This document shows, one piece after another, positions 25,219 through 34,056 of a DNA stretch of 64,000 nucleotides. Position 1 is the stretch's first letter, and each line of letters opens with the position of its first letter. Below the pieces are notes generated by a model, which worked only from the letters and a program-made list of their open reading frames with translations, did no database searches and was not told the origin of the DNA. Both the position numbers and the translations under genes were made by a program. The DNA lies in assembly GCA_934359255.1 (NCBI GenBank), contig CAKRLG010000011.1, positions 1 to 64,000 on the forward strand, given 5' to 3'. The DNA is from an uncultured Ruminococcus sp. GTDB taxonomy: Bacteria; Bacillota; Clostridia; Lachnospirales; Lachnospiraceae.

Positions 25219-25809
25219 ATGAAGGATTATACAGAGTACACAGACGAGGAACTGGTGGAACTGCTTCGGCAGGGAGATACAGACGTTATGGATTATCTGC
25301 TGGAAAAATACAAGTTTATTGTACGCCAGAAAGCCCGTGTTCTCTATCTTGCAGGAGGAGAAGCGGATGATCTGATTCAGGAAGGAATGATCGGACTCTT
25401 CAAAGCAATCCGGGATTATCGCGGGGATAAAGAGGCTTCTTTTTATACGTTTGCCCAGCTGTGTGTGGACCGGCAGATGTATAATGCCATCCAGTCATCC
25501 ACCAGGCAGAAACATCAGCCACTGAATTCCTATATTTCTATGAATGGAGAAGAATGGGAAACACAGATGGGCAGTAAAACAGAACAGAGTCCTGAGACAA
25601 TCATTATTGCACAGGAAAATGCCGTGCAGATGGAAGAAAAAATCAGAAAACAGCTAAGTACTTTTGAAAATGAAGTTCTGACACTTTATCTGGACGGCAA
25701 TAATTACCAGCAGATTGGTGAAAAGATGAACAAATCATCCAAGTCCATTGACAATGCTCTGCAACGAATCAAGGGTAAGGTTCGGGAGAGTCTTGGCAGG
25801 AAAAAATAA
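25219..25809 (+). CDS. sigH: RNA polymerase sporulation sigma factor SigH
   Basis: A 196-residue sigma-70 family factor for early stationary phase and sporulation. Region 2 is visible in GEADDLIQEGMIGLFKAIRDYRGDKEASFYTFAQLCVDRQM (about 53-95), and region 4 in LSTFENEVLTLYLDGNNYQQIGEKMNKSSKSIDNALQRIKGKV (about 145-190). ATG 25219 has GAGGAAAACAGG just upstream; a longer frame overlapping rlmB is not needed. The mrnC-rlmB-sigH order is typical of Bacilli and Clostridia. It implies that the organism is, or descends from, a spore former. Confidence 0.94.
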   Translation: MKDYTEYTDEELVELLRQGDTDVMDYLLEKYKFIVRQKARVLYLAGGEADDLIQEGMIGLFKAIRDYRGDKEASFYTFAQLCVDRQMYNAIQSSTRQKHQPLNSYISMNGEEWETQMGSKTEQSPETIIIAQENAVQMEEKIRKQLSTFENEVLTLYLDGNNYQQIGEKMNKSSKSIDNALQRIKGKVRESLGRKK

Positions 25810-25846
25810 AATATTTTAAAAAAACTGAAAAATATGAAAATTATGC

Positions 25847-25875
25847 TTGACTTTTTCCGGAGCTTTTGCTAAACT
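25847..25875 (+). promoter_or_regulatory. promoter of tRNA-Thr
   Basis: TTGACT (25847-25852), 17-base spacer, TAAACT (25870-25875). Confidence 0.75.
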
Positions 25876-25911
25876 ATCTAACTGTAGCGGACAGATAAAA
25901 ACGCTGCAGAT

Positions 25912-25983
25912 GCTGATGTGGCTCAGAGGTAGAGCACTTCCTTGGTAAGGAAGGGGTCACGGGTTCAATTCCCGTCATCAGCT
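25912..25983 (+). tRNA. tRNA-Thr (anticodon GGT)
   Basis: A 72-base cloverleaf: acceptor GCTGATG/CATCAGC with discriminator T, D-arm GGCTCAGAGGTAGAGC, anticodon stem CTTCC/GGAAG with loop TTGGTAA, T-arm ACGGGTTCAATTCCCGT. CCA is not encoded. Confidence 0.95.
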
Positions 25984-25986
25984 TAC

Positions 25987-26019
25987 AAAGCTCCTTGAAG
26001 TGATTCAGGGAGCTTTTTT
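25987..26019 (+). terminator. intrinsic terminator of tRNA-Thr
   Basis: AAAGCTCCTTGAA pairs with TTCAGGGAGCTTT (one wobble), then TTTT. Confidence 0.9.
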
Positions 26020-26109
26020 GACTTACAGGAATTATTTTCTGTAAAGCAAAAATGTTTTTATAAAGATCCGGTGAAGGATACAACGGGGAAAGAGAGGAGA
26101 AGATATTTT

Positions 26110-26451
26110 ATGGTAAGAAAAGCAAAGGTAGCAGTCGTAGAACATCCGCGTGGAGGAGAAGGCAGCGTGGAATTCCACCACATTGTATCGGCGGAAGAGC
26201 TGAACGGACACGGTTCCATGTATGCCATGGCAGTACTTCGTCCGCACAGCAGCGTTGGCTGGCATCAGCATGTGGGGAATACAGAACCTTATTTCATTTT
26301 AAAGGGAAAAGGGGTATTTGTGGACAATGATGGTACAAGAACAGAGGTAGGGCCTGGAGATGTATGTGTGATCGAAGTGGGACAGAGCCATTCTCTGGAG
26401 AATCCAAACGACGAAGAACTGGTATTTATGGCGTTAGTTTACAATGCATAA
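26110..26451 (+). CDS. small single-domain cupin protein
   Basis: A 113-residue cytosolic cupin. The first motif RPHSSVGWHQHVGNTEPYFILKGKG and the second GPGDVCVIEVGQSHSLENP give the usual three histidines and one glutamate for a metal. ATG 26110 is preceded by GAGAGGAGA. Its end overlaps the AraC-type gene by eight bases, so the two form an operon. It may bind or convert a small ligand sensed by the regulator, but the reaction is unknown. Confidence 0.85.
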   Translation: MVRKAKVAVVEHPRGGEGSVEFHHIVSAEELNGHGSMYAMAVLRPHSSVGWHQHVGNTEPYFILKGKGVFVDNDGTRTEVGPGDVCVIEVGQSHSLENPNDEELVFMALVYNA

Positions 26452-27307
26452 ACAGACATACCGGTACGAGGCAATCAAATATCCGTCTAACGAAGATGTG
26501 TTTTTCAATGTCCTGTGGCACAACAGGGATTACACTGCACCTCACTGGCACAACGGGCTTGAGATTCTGTATCTGCTGGAGGGAAGTGAAGACTGTTATC
26601 TGGGAGAGGAAGAATGTATCCGGATGAAAAAAGGAGACTTTCTGGTAATTAATTCCCGGGTGGTACACAGTGTTCAGTGTCCGCGACAGTGTAAGGAGAT
26701 GCTGATACAGATTCCTTATCCGATGATGAAACGGTTTATTCCTCAGATCGACGGTCTGGAATTTGTCTGCGAAAAGATCACCGGAAAGAAGCACCGGATG
26801 GATACTTTCATGGTGGAAAGAGCGCTGTGTGCTCTTGCGGGACTGCATCCTTTTCAGTCACCGGAAGAGACTCTGGAGTTCTACAGCCAGATTTATCATC
26901 TGCTGGCTGTACTGGTAAAAGACTTCAGTGTCTCGGTCACTTCTGATAAAATGGAAATATCAGAAAAATATATGGAGCGGCTGGGGATGATCACTTCATA
27001 TGTGAAGGAACATTATACGGAAGAAATTTCACTGCAGGAGATCGCAGGGCTGGTTTCTCTGAATCCGGATTATTTCACCCGCTTTTTTAAAAAATATATG
27101 GGCATGACGTTTCTGGATTACGTTAATTCGGTGAGAATGGAGCATGTTGTCAGAGATTTGCAGAGAACAGATCTGAGTGTACAGAAGCTGCTGGAGATCC
27201 ATGGCTTCACTAATTATAAGTTATTTATGAAAATGTACAAATCCAGGTTTGAGAGTACACCGGGAAAGATGCGAAGATACCGCAAAGAACAGAAGATAGA
27301 AGATTAA
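26444..27307 (+). CDS. AraC-family transcriptional regulator with N-terminal cupin
   Basis: A 287-residue regulator. The cupin sensor is evident in HWHNGLEILYLLEGSEDCYLGEEE and KKGDFLVINSRVVHSVQ (residues about 28-80). The C-terminal double helix-turn-helix is EISLQEIAGLVSLNPDYFTRFFKKYMGMTFLDYVNSVRM and VQKLLEIHGFTNYKLFMKMYKSRFESTPGKMR (in pieces from about 200). It overlaps the cupin gene by eight bases. The target genes are not evident; a terminator follows. Confidence 0.92.
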   Translation: MHKQTYRYEAIKYPSNEDVFFNVLWHNRDYTAPHWHNGLEILYLLEGSEDCYLGEEECIRMKKGDFLVINSRVVHSVQCPRQCKEMLIQIPYPMMKRFIPQIDGLEFVCEKITGKKHRMDTFMVERALCALAGLHPFQSPEETLEFYSQIYHLLAVLVKDFSVSVTSDKMEISEKYMERLGMITSYVKEHYTEEISLQEIAGLVSLNPDYFTRFFKKYMGMTFLDYVNSVRMEHVVRDLQRTDLSVQKLLEIHGFTNYKLFMKMYKSRFESTPGKMRRYRKEQKIED

Positions 27308-27312
27308 CAGAC

Positions 27313-27358
27313 AAAAGAGATCTGCCGGTAGAGAACCGGAAGATCTCTTTTAGAGTTT
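27313..27358 (+). terminator. intrinsic terminator of the cupin/AraC operon
   Basis: AAAAGAGATCT pairs with AGATCTCTTTT around an inner CCGGT/ACCGG hairpin, followed by T-rich bases. Confidence 0.85.
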
Positions 27359-27372
27359 TACTCGCGAAGTGT

Positions 27373-27399
27373 GTTACCGGGAACGGAGTGAACAGTAAC
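27373..27399 (+). repeat. 27 bp hairpin repeat S1
   Basis: GTTAC, then GGGAACGGAGTGAA, then CAGTAAC; the ends are complementary. It is 25 of 27 identical to S2 at 60574. It lies 15 bases after a terminator T-run and is preceded by ACTCGCGAAG. Confidence 0.7.
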
Positions 27400-27519
27400 G
27401 GGGCATGTGGTTTGTGGGGAAACTTTGCTCCGATTGACTTTACGTTGTGGGTAAGTTCGATTATAATGGAAAAAGATCAAGGGAAAGTATGCGGGGAAAG
27501 AAAAGGGGAGAAAGAAATC

Positions 27520-28251
27520 ATGAGTGAAATAACAGGACAAAATCAGGATCGGCTGATCATCGTGATTCCGGCATATAACGAGGAAGAAAATATAGAAAAT
27601 GTAGTAGCACAGTGGCATCCCATCGTGGAAAAAACAGGAGAGGACAGTCGACTGTTTATCATCAATGACGGAAGTACAGATCGGACACAGGAGAAATTGG
27701 AGCAGCTGCAGGGAAAATATCCACAGCTTCGCACGGTAAAAAAAGAAAACCAGGGACACGGTGCCACTATTTTGTATGGCTACCGTTGTGCGATTGCGGA
27801 AGGAGCAGATTATATTTTTCAGACGGATTCAGATGGACAGACTGTGCCGGAAGAATTCTGGAAGCTGTGGGCAGACAGAAAAAAGAGCGGGCTTCTGATC
27901 GGAAGCAGAAAAAGAAGACAGGATGGCTGGCAGAGGATCTTTGTGACACGGGTTCTTCGACTGGTGATCCTTGTGACATTTCACTGCTGGGTGGAAGATG
28001 CCAATACACCGTTTCGGCTGATGCGGGCTACAGAACTGGAAGAAGTTTTAACAGAGATTCCACCACAGTATTTTCTGGCCAATGTACTGATGACGGTGCG
28101 ATATACAAAAGAAGGACGGCGGGTAATATATTATCCAATCACATTCCGTCCGCGACAGGGTGGAGTCAATTCCATTAATATGAAAAAAATTTTAAAAATC
28201 GGTAAAACGACACTAAAAGACTTCCGGAAGTGGGGAGGTGCGAAACAGTGA
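27520..28251 (+). CDS. family 2 glycosyltransferase (dolichyl-phosphate-mannose-synthase-like)
   Basis: A 243-residue GT2 enzyme that transfers a sugar from a nucleotide donor, probably to a polyprenyl phosphate. IVIPAYNEEENIENVV (about 14-29), FIINDGSTDRT (about 45-55) and the FQTDSDGQTVPEEFW segment (about 103) are the GT-A nucleotide and metal motifs. No C-terminal membrane segments are present. ATG 27520 has AAAAGGGGAG upstream. It overlaps the DUF2298 membrane protein gene by four bases (GTGA), so the two likely act together in making or transferring a lipid-linked sugar. Confidence 0.9.
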   Translation: MSEITGQNQDRLIIVIPAYNEEENIENVVAQWHPIVEKTGEDSRLFIINDGSTDRTQEKLEQLQGKYPQLRTVKKENQGHGATILYGYRCAIAEGADYIFQTDSDGQTVPEEFWKLWADRKKSGLLIGSRKRRQDGWQRIFVTRVLRLVILVTFHCWVEDANTPFRLMRATELEEVLTEIPPQYFLANVLMTVRYTKEGRRVIYYPITFRPRQGGVNSINMKKILKIGKTTLKDFRKWGGAKQ

Positions 28252-30488
28252 ATGAGAAAAGAAAGGGAGTGTTGAAAGCTGTCGGACTGGCAGTGCTTTT
28301 GGCGAGTGCACAGATCCTGTTAAAAGAGGACGGAAAAGTATTTGCTGTCTGGTGGCTGGCCATACTGCTGCTTGGATGGTGCAGTTTTCCGCTTTGCCAG
28401 TATCTTTTTGCCGGATTTCGGGACAGAGGATATCTGGTGGCAAAGATATTCGGTATTGCCGGTGCGGGATTTCTGATGTGGCTGGGAGCAAGTACGGGAA
28501 TTGTACCGTTTACACATGTTAGCTGTCTTGTAAGTGCAGGTGTGCTGGCAGCCGTCTGCTGGGGTGTCTGGATTGCGTTAAAGAAACAGAAGATAAAGGA
28601 CAGAACGTTCTGGAAATTTACAGCAGAATGGTATCAGACAGTGCTGGATGATGAACTGGTATTTATCTTATTCTTCCTTCTGTGGACCTATGTGGCCGGA
28701 TTTCGCCCGGCAGCGTATGGAACAGAAAAGTTCATGGACTATGGATTTATGATGGCGATGATGCGCAGTACCACACTTCCGGCGAAGGATCTGTGGTATG
28801 CGGGAGCAAAAATCAACTATTATTATGGCGGACAGTATTTTGCTGTATTTTTAACGAAACTGACTCATACGCAGGTGGCGCAGACCTACAATCTGATGCG
28901 GACACTGGTGGCAGGGTTTTGTTTCGCCGTTCCGTTTGCTCTGGTACGCCAGATGGTACTTGACAGTTGGAAAAGAGAAAAACCGGCACTGCTTGGCGGT
29001 GTCCTTGCAGGGGCGGGGGTATCTCTTGCCGGAAATATGCATTATGTGGTGATCGGAAAACTTCTTCCGTGGATCCGGGAGATCTTTCATCTGCCAAAAG
29101 GGGATTATACTTACTGGTTTCCGAATTCCACCCGTTATATCGGCTATTATCCGGCGGGAAATGACAAAACGATTCATGAATTTCCTTCCTACTCTTTTGT
29201 TTTAGGTGACTTACATGCCCATGTGGTCAATCTGATGTTTGTGGTGGCACTGATCAGTCTGGTTTATGCGATGATACAACATTACAGCGGAAAAAATGCC
29301 CTGCAGGCGGAGGTGACAGGAAACAGGAATTTTTGCAAAAACCAGGTGGCGGCAGCTCTGACAGATCCCTACGTGCTGGTGTTTGCCTTTCTGATCGGTA
29401 TGTTTCACTGGACGAATTACTGGGATTTTGTCATTTACTATGTGATGGGTGGTATGGGAGTGATCTGGTGCAACTTCCAGAAATATAAAGAACTGGAAAA
29501 ACCGCATCGTATGAGAATGACGGCGGGAATCAGCCTGCTTCATGGGGTATGGGTATTCTTACTGGCAGCCATAACCGCACTGCCGTTTACTTTGCGGTTT
29601 CAGAGCATGGTCAGTGAAGTGGCACTTGCGCAGAACCATTCCAGACCATATCAGTACTGGCTGATCTGGGGACTTCCGGTTATCGGAGCAGTGCTTTTTT
29701 TCTGGTGTGTGAAACGGGAAGGTGTGAAAAAAGCGGACAATTTCGGTGTGTTGCTGGGAATCTCGGCTCTGGGGCTGATCGTGATCCCGGAGGTCGTTTA
29801 TGTGAGAGATATCTATGAAAAAGAATACGCCAGATCCAATACAATGTTCAAATTAACCTATCAGGCATTTACGATGTTTGGAATCTTATTAGGGTATGCA
29901 CTGATCCGTCTGTGGATGGAGAAGAGGCATGTGATACGAAAAATTCTGACCAGCGTGGTGTTTGCCTGTTTTGTGGGCTGTTGTTTTTATACGGTAACTG
30001 CTGTGCATGCATGGTTTGGTCAGGTATGGGATCCGGCGCAGTATCAGGGACTGGATGCTACCGCATATCTTGAGACAACCTTTCCGGAAGATGCTGCGGC
30101 GATCCGTTGGCTCAATGAACATGTTACCGGCGATCCGGTGGTTCTCGAAGCAAATGGAGACAGTTACAGTGACTATGAACGGGTGTCCGCAATGACGGGA
30201 CTTCCCACAGTGCTGGGCTGGTATGTCCATGAATGGCTGTGGCGAGGCGATACCGGGGCACTGAATGAGCGCGCACAGGAGATAGAGGCTGTCTATACCT
30301 CGACGAACCAGGAAGAAGTAAAGAAACTGTTAGAAAAATATCAGGTCAGGTATATTTTTGTGGGCGCGAGAGAACGGGAAAAATATGCGGCACTGAACGA
30401 ATCCATGTTGCAGTCGCTGGGAAATATTGTATTTTCCGACGAACAAAGCCAGACTTATGTGCTGCAGGTTGCATTTTCGGGGCAGTAG
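28248..30488 (+). CDS. DUF2298 polytopic membrane protein (possible GT-C type transferase)
   Basis: A 746-residue membrane protein with many hydrophobic segments, of the DUF2298/YYY family. The long loop motif YYYGGQYFAVFLTKLTHT and the FPSYSFVLGDLHAHVVNLMF region (about 308-327) are family hallmarks; acidic and histidine residues there resemble GT-C glycosyltransferase first loops. Start GTG 28248 follows GGGGAGG by nine bases and overlaps the upstream glycosyltransferase stop. The C-terminal soluble part (about 610-746) is unusual in length and ends in a small alpha/beta region. A role in cell-envelope glycosylation with the preceding GT2 is inferred. Confidence 0.85.
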   Translation: MNEKRKGVLKAVGLAVLLASAQILLKEDGKVFAVWWLAILLLGWCSFPLCQYLFAGFRDRGYLVAKIFGIAGAGFLMWLGASTGIVPFTHVSCLVSAGVLAAVCWGVWIALKKQKIKDRTFWKFTAEWYQTVLDDELVFILFFLLWTYVAGFRPAAYGTEKFMDYGFMMAMMRSTTLPAKDLWYAGAKINYYYGGQYFAVFLTKLTHTQVAQTYNLMRTLVAGFCFAVPFALVRQMVLDSWKREKPALLGGVLAGAGVSLAGNMHYVVIGKLLPWIREIFHLPKGDYTYWFPNSTRYIGYYPAGNDKTIHEFPSYSFVLGDLHAHVVNLMFVVALISLVYAMIQHYSGKNALQAEVTGNRNFCKNQVAAALTDPYVLVFAFLIGMFHWTNYWDFVIYYVMGGMGVIWCNFQKYKELEKPHRMRMTAGISLLHGVWVFLLAAITALPFTLRFQSMVSEVALAQNHSRPYQYWLIWGLPVIGAVLFFWCVKREGVKKADNFGVLLGISALGLIVIPEVVYVRDIYEKEYARSNTMFKLTYQAFTMFGILLGYALIRLWMEKRHVIRKILTSVVFACFVGCCFYTVTAVHAWFGQVWDPAQYQGLDATAYLETTFPEDAAAIRWLNEHVTGDPVVLEANGDSYSDYERVSAMTGLPTVLGWYVHEWLWRGDTGALNERAQEIEAVYTSTNQEEVKKLLEKYQVRYIFVGAREREKYAALNESMLQSLGNIVFSDEQSQTYVLQVAFSGQ

Positions 30489-30570
30489 GCTATAATAAAA
30501 AGGATCCAAAATACGCGGTACACCCGACAGGGAGGACCAGCGGATGAGAAGAAAGGACGGACAATCTATG

Positions 30571-31770
30571 TTGAAAGGAAAAACAGTGGTTTTGGCGGTA
30601 AGCGGAAGTATTGCAGCATATAAGATCGCTTCCCTGGCGAGTGCCCTTGGCAAACTTCACGCTGACGTGCAGGTGCTGATGACACAAAATGCCACTAATT
30701 TTATCAATCCCATCACCTTTGAGACTTTAACAGGAAATAAGTGTCTGGTGGACACGTTTGACCGGAATTTTCAGTATTCGGTAGAACATGTGGCACTGGC
30801 AAAGCGGGCTGACGTGGTTCTGGTAGCACCGGCTTCTGCCAACGTGATCGGAAAAATTGCCAATGGAATCGCAGATGATATGCTGACAACAACAGTGATG
30901 GCATGCAAATGCAAAAAAATCATTTCTCCTGCGATGAATACGCAGATGTTTGAAAATCCAATTGTGCAGGATAATCTGAAAAAGCTGGAACACTATGGAT
31001 ATGAAGTGATTCAGCCGGCAGTCGGACTTCTGGCATGTAAAGATGTGGGCAAAGGAAAGATGCCGGAGCCTGAGACTCTGCTCGAATACATTTTACGGGA
31101 AGTGGCTTATGAAAAAGATCTGAAAGGCAAAAAAATCCTTGTGACAGCAGGACCGACCCAGGAATCGATCGATCCGGTGCGGTATCTGACGAATCACTCC
31201 AGCGGAAAAATGGGGTATGCGATTGCAAAAGTCTGCAGTATGCGAGGTGCGGATGTGACGCTGGTCAGTGGTAAAACTGCCATAAAACCACCGCTCTTTG
31301 TAGATGTGGTGCCGGTTACAACCGCGAGAGAGATGTATGAGGCGGTGACCGGAAGTTTTGACCGGCAGGACATCGTGATCAAGGCGGCGGCCGTGGCAGA
31401 TTATCGTCCGAAAACGATCAGTGAGCAGAAAGTGAAGAAAGCGGACGGAGAACTCTCTATCGAGATGGAACGGACGGATGATATTCTGAAATATCTGGGT
31501 GAACATAAGAGGTCGAATCAGTTTCTGTGCGGATTTTCCATGGAGACGGAGCATATGCTGGAAAATTCCAGAAAGAAATTGAAGAAAAAGAATCTGGATA
31601 TGATCGTGGCAAATAATGTGAAAGTGGAAGGTGCCGGATTTGCCGGAGATACCAATATTGTAACACTGATCACCAGAGATGATGAAACACAGCTTCCGTT
31701 GTTAAGCAAGGAAGAAACGGCAGTGGAGATTATGAATAAGATTCTGGAACAGACAGAGAAACAGTTATAA
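30571..31770 (+). CDS. coaBC: bifunctional phosphopantothenoylcysteine decarboxylase/synthetase
   Basis: Two successive steps of coenzyme A synthesis: ligation of cysteine to 4'-phosphopantothenate and decarboxylation. The flavin-binding CoaC half begins VVLAVSGSIAAYK and contains SPAMNTQMFENP with the active-site Asn; the CoaB half begins GKKILVTAGPTQESIDPVRYLTNHSSGKMG. The 399 residues are normal. I use ATG 30571, the usual family N-terminus (MLKGK) with AAAGGA upstream; ATG 30544, nine codons earlier, has an even better GGGAGGA and may be used instead. coaX follows 11 bases downstream, so the CoA genes are an operon. Confidence 0.95.
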   Translation: MKGKTVVLAVSGSIAAYKIASLASALGKLHADVQVLMTQNATNFINPITFETLTGNKCLVDTFDRNFQYSVEHVALAKRADVVLVAPASANVIGKIANGIADDMLTTTVMACKCKKIISPAMNTQMFENPIVQDNLKKLEHYGYEVIQPAVGLLACKDVGKGKMPEPETLLEYILREVAYEKDLKGKKILVTAGPTQESIDPVRYLTNHSSGKMGYAIAKVCSMRGADVTLVSGKTAIKPPLFVDVVPVTTAREMYEAVTGSFDRQDIVIKAAAVADYRPKTISEQKVKKADGELSIEMERTDDILKYLGEHKRSNQFLCGFSMETEHMLENSRKKLKKKNLDMIVANNVKVEGAGFAGDTNIVTLITRDDETQLPLLSKEETAVEIMNKILEQTEKQL

Positions 31771-31781
31771 GGGAGAGAATT

Positions 31782-32546
31782 ATGATATTAGCTATTGATA
31801 TCGGAAATACCAACATCGTAGTGGGATGTATCGACGAACAGAAGACCTATTTTATCGAGCGGGTTTCCACAGACAGAAGCAAGACAGAACTGGAATATGC
31901 CATTGTGATCAAAAATGTACTGGATATTTTTAAGATGTCTCCGAAAGAACTTGAAGGTGGTATCGTGTGTTCTGTTGTACCACAGATTACACAGATCGTA
32001 AAACTGGCAGCTGAAAAAATACTGAAAAAAGAAGTAATGGTGCTTGGTCCTGGAATTAAAACCGGCATGAATATTCTGATGGACAACCCGGCACAGGTGG
32101 GAAGTGATCTGATTGCAGATGCAGTGGGAGCCATCAGAGAATACAAACCACCGATGATCATCTTTGATATGGGAACTGCGACAACGGTTTGTGTAGTCGA
32201 CAGAAAGAAAAATTATATCGGCGGCATGATTCTTCCTGGTGTGCGGACTTCTCTGGATGCACTGACGGCGAGAGCTGCGCAGCTTTCCGGCATCGATCTG
32301 GAAGCACCGAAACGGGTGATCGGGAAAAATACCATTGAATGTATGAAGAGCGGCATCGTCTACAGTAATGCGGCACTGATCGACGGTGTGATCCTTCGGA
32401 TGGAAGAAGAACTGGGTGAAAAAGCAACAGTGATCGCTACCGGAGGTCTGGCAAAGAGTATTGTTCCATATTGCAAAGAAGAAGTGATCCTGGATGATGA
32501 TCTGCTGTTAAAGGGACTTCTTTGTGTGTATAAGAAAAACAGCTGA
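31782..32546 (+). CDS. coaX: type III pantothenate kinase
   Basis: First step of CoA synthesis; phosphorylates pantothenate. The 254-residue ASKHA-fold protein begins MILAIDIGNTNIVVG with the phosphate-binding motif; FDMGTATTVCVVDRKKNYIGG (about 127-147) and GGMILPGVRTSLDALTARAAQL are CoaX signatures. It lies 11 bases behind coaBC with GGGAGAG. Being type III it needs a monovalent cation and is not feedback-inhibited by CoA. Confidence 0.96.
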   Translation: MILAIDIGNTNIVVGCIDEQKTYFIERVSTDRSKTELEYAIVIKNVLDIFKMSPKELEGGIVCSVVPQITQIVKLAAEKILKKEVMVLGPGIKTGMNILMDNPAQVGSDLIADAVGAIREYKPPMIIFDMGTATTVCVVDRKKNYIGGMILPGVRTSLDALTARAAQLSGIDLEAPKRVIGKNTIECMKSGIVYSNAALIDGVILRMEEELGEKATVIATGGLAKSIVPYCKEEVILDDDLLLKGLLCVYKKNS

Positions 32547-32575
32547 AATTATATAATTCAGTGAGGGACATTATC

Positions 32576-32669
32576 AGTGAACAGTAACATAATTCCATCA
32601 CAGGCTAGAGCCTTTTTCAGACACGCTCTAGAAAGAAAAAGGGGAAATGGTTGCATTTCCCCTTTTTAT
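32576..32669 (+). terminator. terminator region after coaX, with a fragment of repeat S
   Basis: AGTGAACAGTAAC (32576-32588) equals the last 13 bases of repeat S. Then CTAGAGC/GCTCTAG (32605-32631) and a perfect 14 bp stem AAAAAGGGGAAATG/CATTTCCCCTTTTT (32636-32667) form two hairpins; the second is a good bidirectional terminator. Confidence 0.8.
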
Positions 32670-32716
32670 CGTCTACAATAAAACCATAAAACCCTAAGGA
32701 AAAGAGGAATTATTTT

Positions 32717-33994
32717 ATGGAACTGAAAAAAGATACCATTTGTGTCCAGGGAGGATGGCAGCCGAAGAACGGAGAACCGAGAGTACTGCCGATTTATCAG
32801 AGCACTACGTTCCGCTATGAGACAAGCGAAGAGATGGGAAAACTGTTTGATCTGGAGAAAGAAGGATACTTTTACTCCCGTCTGCAGAATCCAACCTGCG
32901 ATATTGTAGCGCAGAAAATCTGTGATCTTGAAGGGGGCGTGGCAGCTATGCTTACCTCTTCCGGTCAGGCAGCTACGATGCTTGCGGTAACTAATATCTG
33001 TGAGGCAGGAGATCATATTATCTGTGCAGCAAAAATCTATGGCGGAACTTCTAATCTGTTAGCTGTTACCCTGCATCGTTTCGGAGTGGAAGTAGATCTG
33101 GTGGATCAGGATCTGCCGGAAGAAGAACTGGAAAAATACTTTAAACCGAATACAAAAGCAGTATTTGCCGAGACAATTTCCAACCCGGCAGGTGTTGTAC
33201 TGGATATTGCAAAATTCGTGAATCTTGCACACAGCCATGGGGTACCGATGATCTGTGATAATACCTTCGCAACACCGATCAACTGTCAGCCATTTCAATT
33301 TGGTGTGGATATCGTCACACATTCCACAACAAAATACATGGACGGACATGCCATGGCGCTGGGTGGCTGTATCGTGGACAGTGGAAATTTTGACTGGGAA
33401 GCACACAAAGAAAAATTTCCGGGTCTGACTACGCCGGATGAATCGTATCATGGTGTTATCTACACACAGAAATTCGGGAAAAAAGCCTATATCCAGAAAG
33501 CGGTAGCACAGCTGATGCGAGATATGGGTGCCTGCCAGTCTCCGATGAATGCATTTCTGACCAATGTAGGTCTGGAAACATTGCACCTGAGAGTACCGCG
33601 GCACTGTGAGAATGCATTAAAGATCGCGAAATTCCTGGAAAATCATGAAAAAGTGGCATGGGTGGAATATGCAGGGCTGGAAAGCAGCAAATACCACCAG
33701 CTGGCAGAAAAATATATGCCAAATGGTGTCTGTGGTGTACTCTGTTTCGGTCCGAAAGGAGGAAAAGAAGGTGCAATGCGTTTTACCAATGCACTGAAAC
33801 TGATCGCAATCGTAACTCATGTAGCAGATGCCCGTACCTGCGTTCTGCATCCGGCAAGCCATACACACAGACAGCTGAACGAAGAACAGCTGATCGAGGC
33901 AGGTGTCCTTCCGGATCTGATCCGACTCTCTGTTGGTATTGAAGATGTGAATGATTTGATTGCAGACCTTGCACAGGCACTCGAAGCGGTGTAA
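32717..33994 (+). CDS. metY: O-acetylhomoserine (thiol)-lyase, PLP-dependent
   Basis: A 425-residue Cys/Met metabolism PLP enzyme. It condenses O-acetylhomoserine with sulfide (or another thiol) to homocysteine. LTSSGQAATMLAVTNI (about 75-90) is the cofactor-phosphate loop, AETISNPAGVVLDI contains an active-site Asn, and DIVTHSTTKYMDGH carries the PLP lysine (about 207). The opening KDTICVQGGWQPKNGEPRV is typical of the MetY branch. AAGAGGAA precedes the ATG. No S-box riboswitch is found upstream. The O-acetylhomoserine it needs would come from MetA at 54441. Confidence 0.93.
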   Translation: MELKKDTICVQGGWQPKNGEPRVLPIYQSTTFRYETSEEMGKLFDLEKEGYFYSRLQNPTCDIVAQKICDLEGGVAAMLTSSGQAATMLAVTNICEAGDHIICAAKIYGGTSNLLAVTLHRFGVEVDLVDQDLPEEELEKYFKPNTKAVFAETISNPAGVVLDIAKFVNLAHSHGVPMICDNTFATPINCQPFQFGVDIVTHSTTKYMDGHAMALGGCIVDSGNFDWEAHKEKFPGLTTPDESYHGVIYTQKFGKKAYIQKAVAQLMRDMGACQSPMNAFLTNVGLETLHLRVPRHCENALKIAKFLENHEKVAWVEYAGLESSKYHQLAEKYMPNGVCGVLCFGPKGGKEGAMRFTNALKLIAIVTHVADARTCVLHPASHTHRQLNEEQLIEAGVLPDLIRLSVGIEDVNDLIADLAQALEAV

Positions 33995-34056
33995 AATAAA
34001 ACCAGAATGCTCCGGTACAGGGAAAATGACCGGGGACAGAAAAGGAGAAAGGCATC

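Noticed and set aside
32550..32716. SAM (S-box) riboswitch before metY, and likewise before metA
   Set aside because: Only terminator hairpins and a repeat fragment are seen; no S-box core. The 28 bases before metA are too short.
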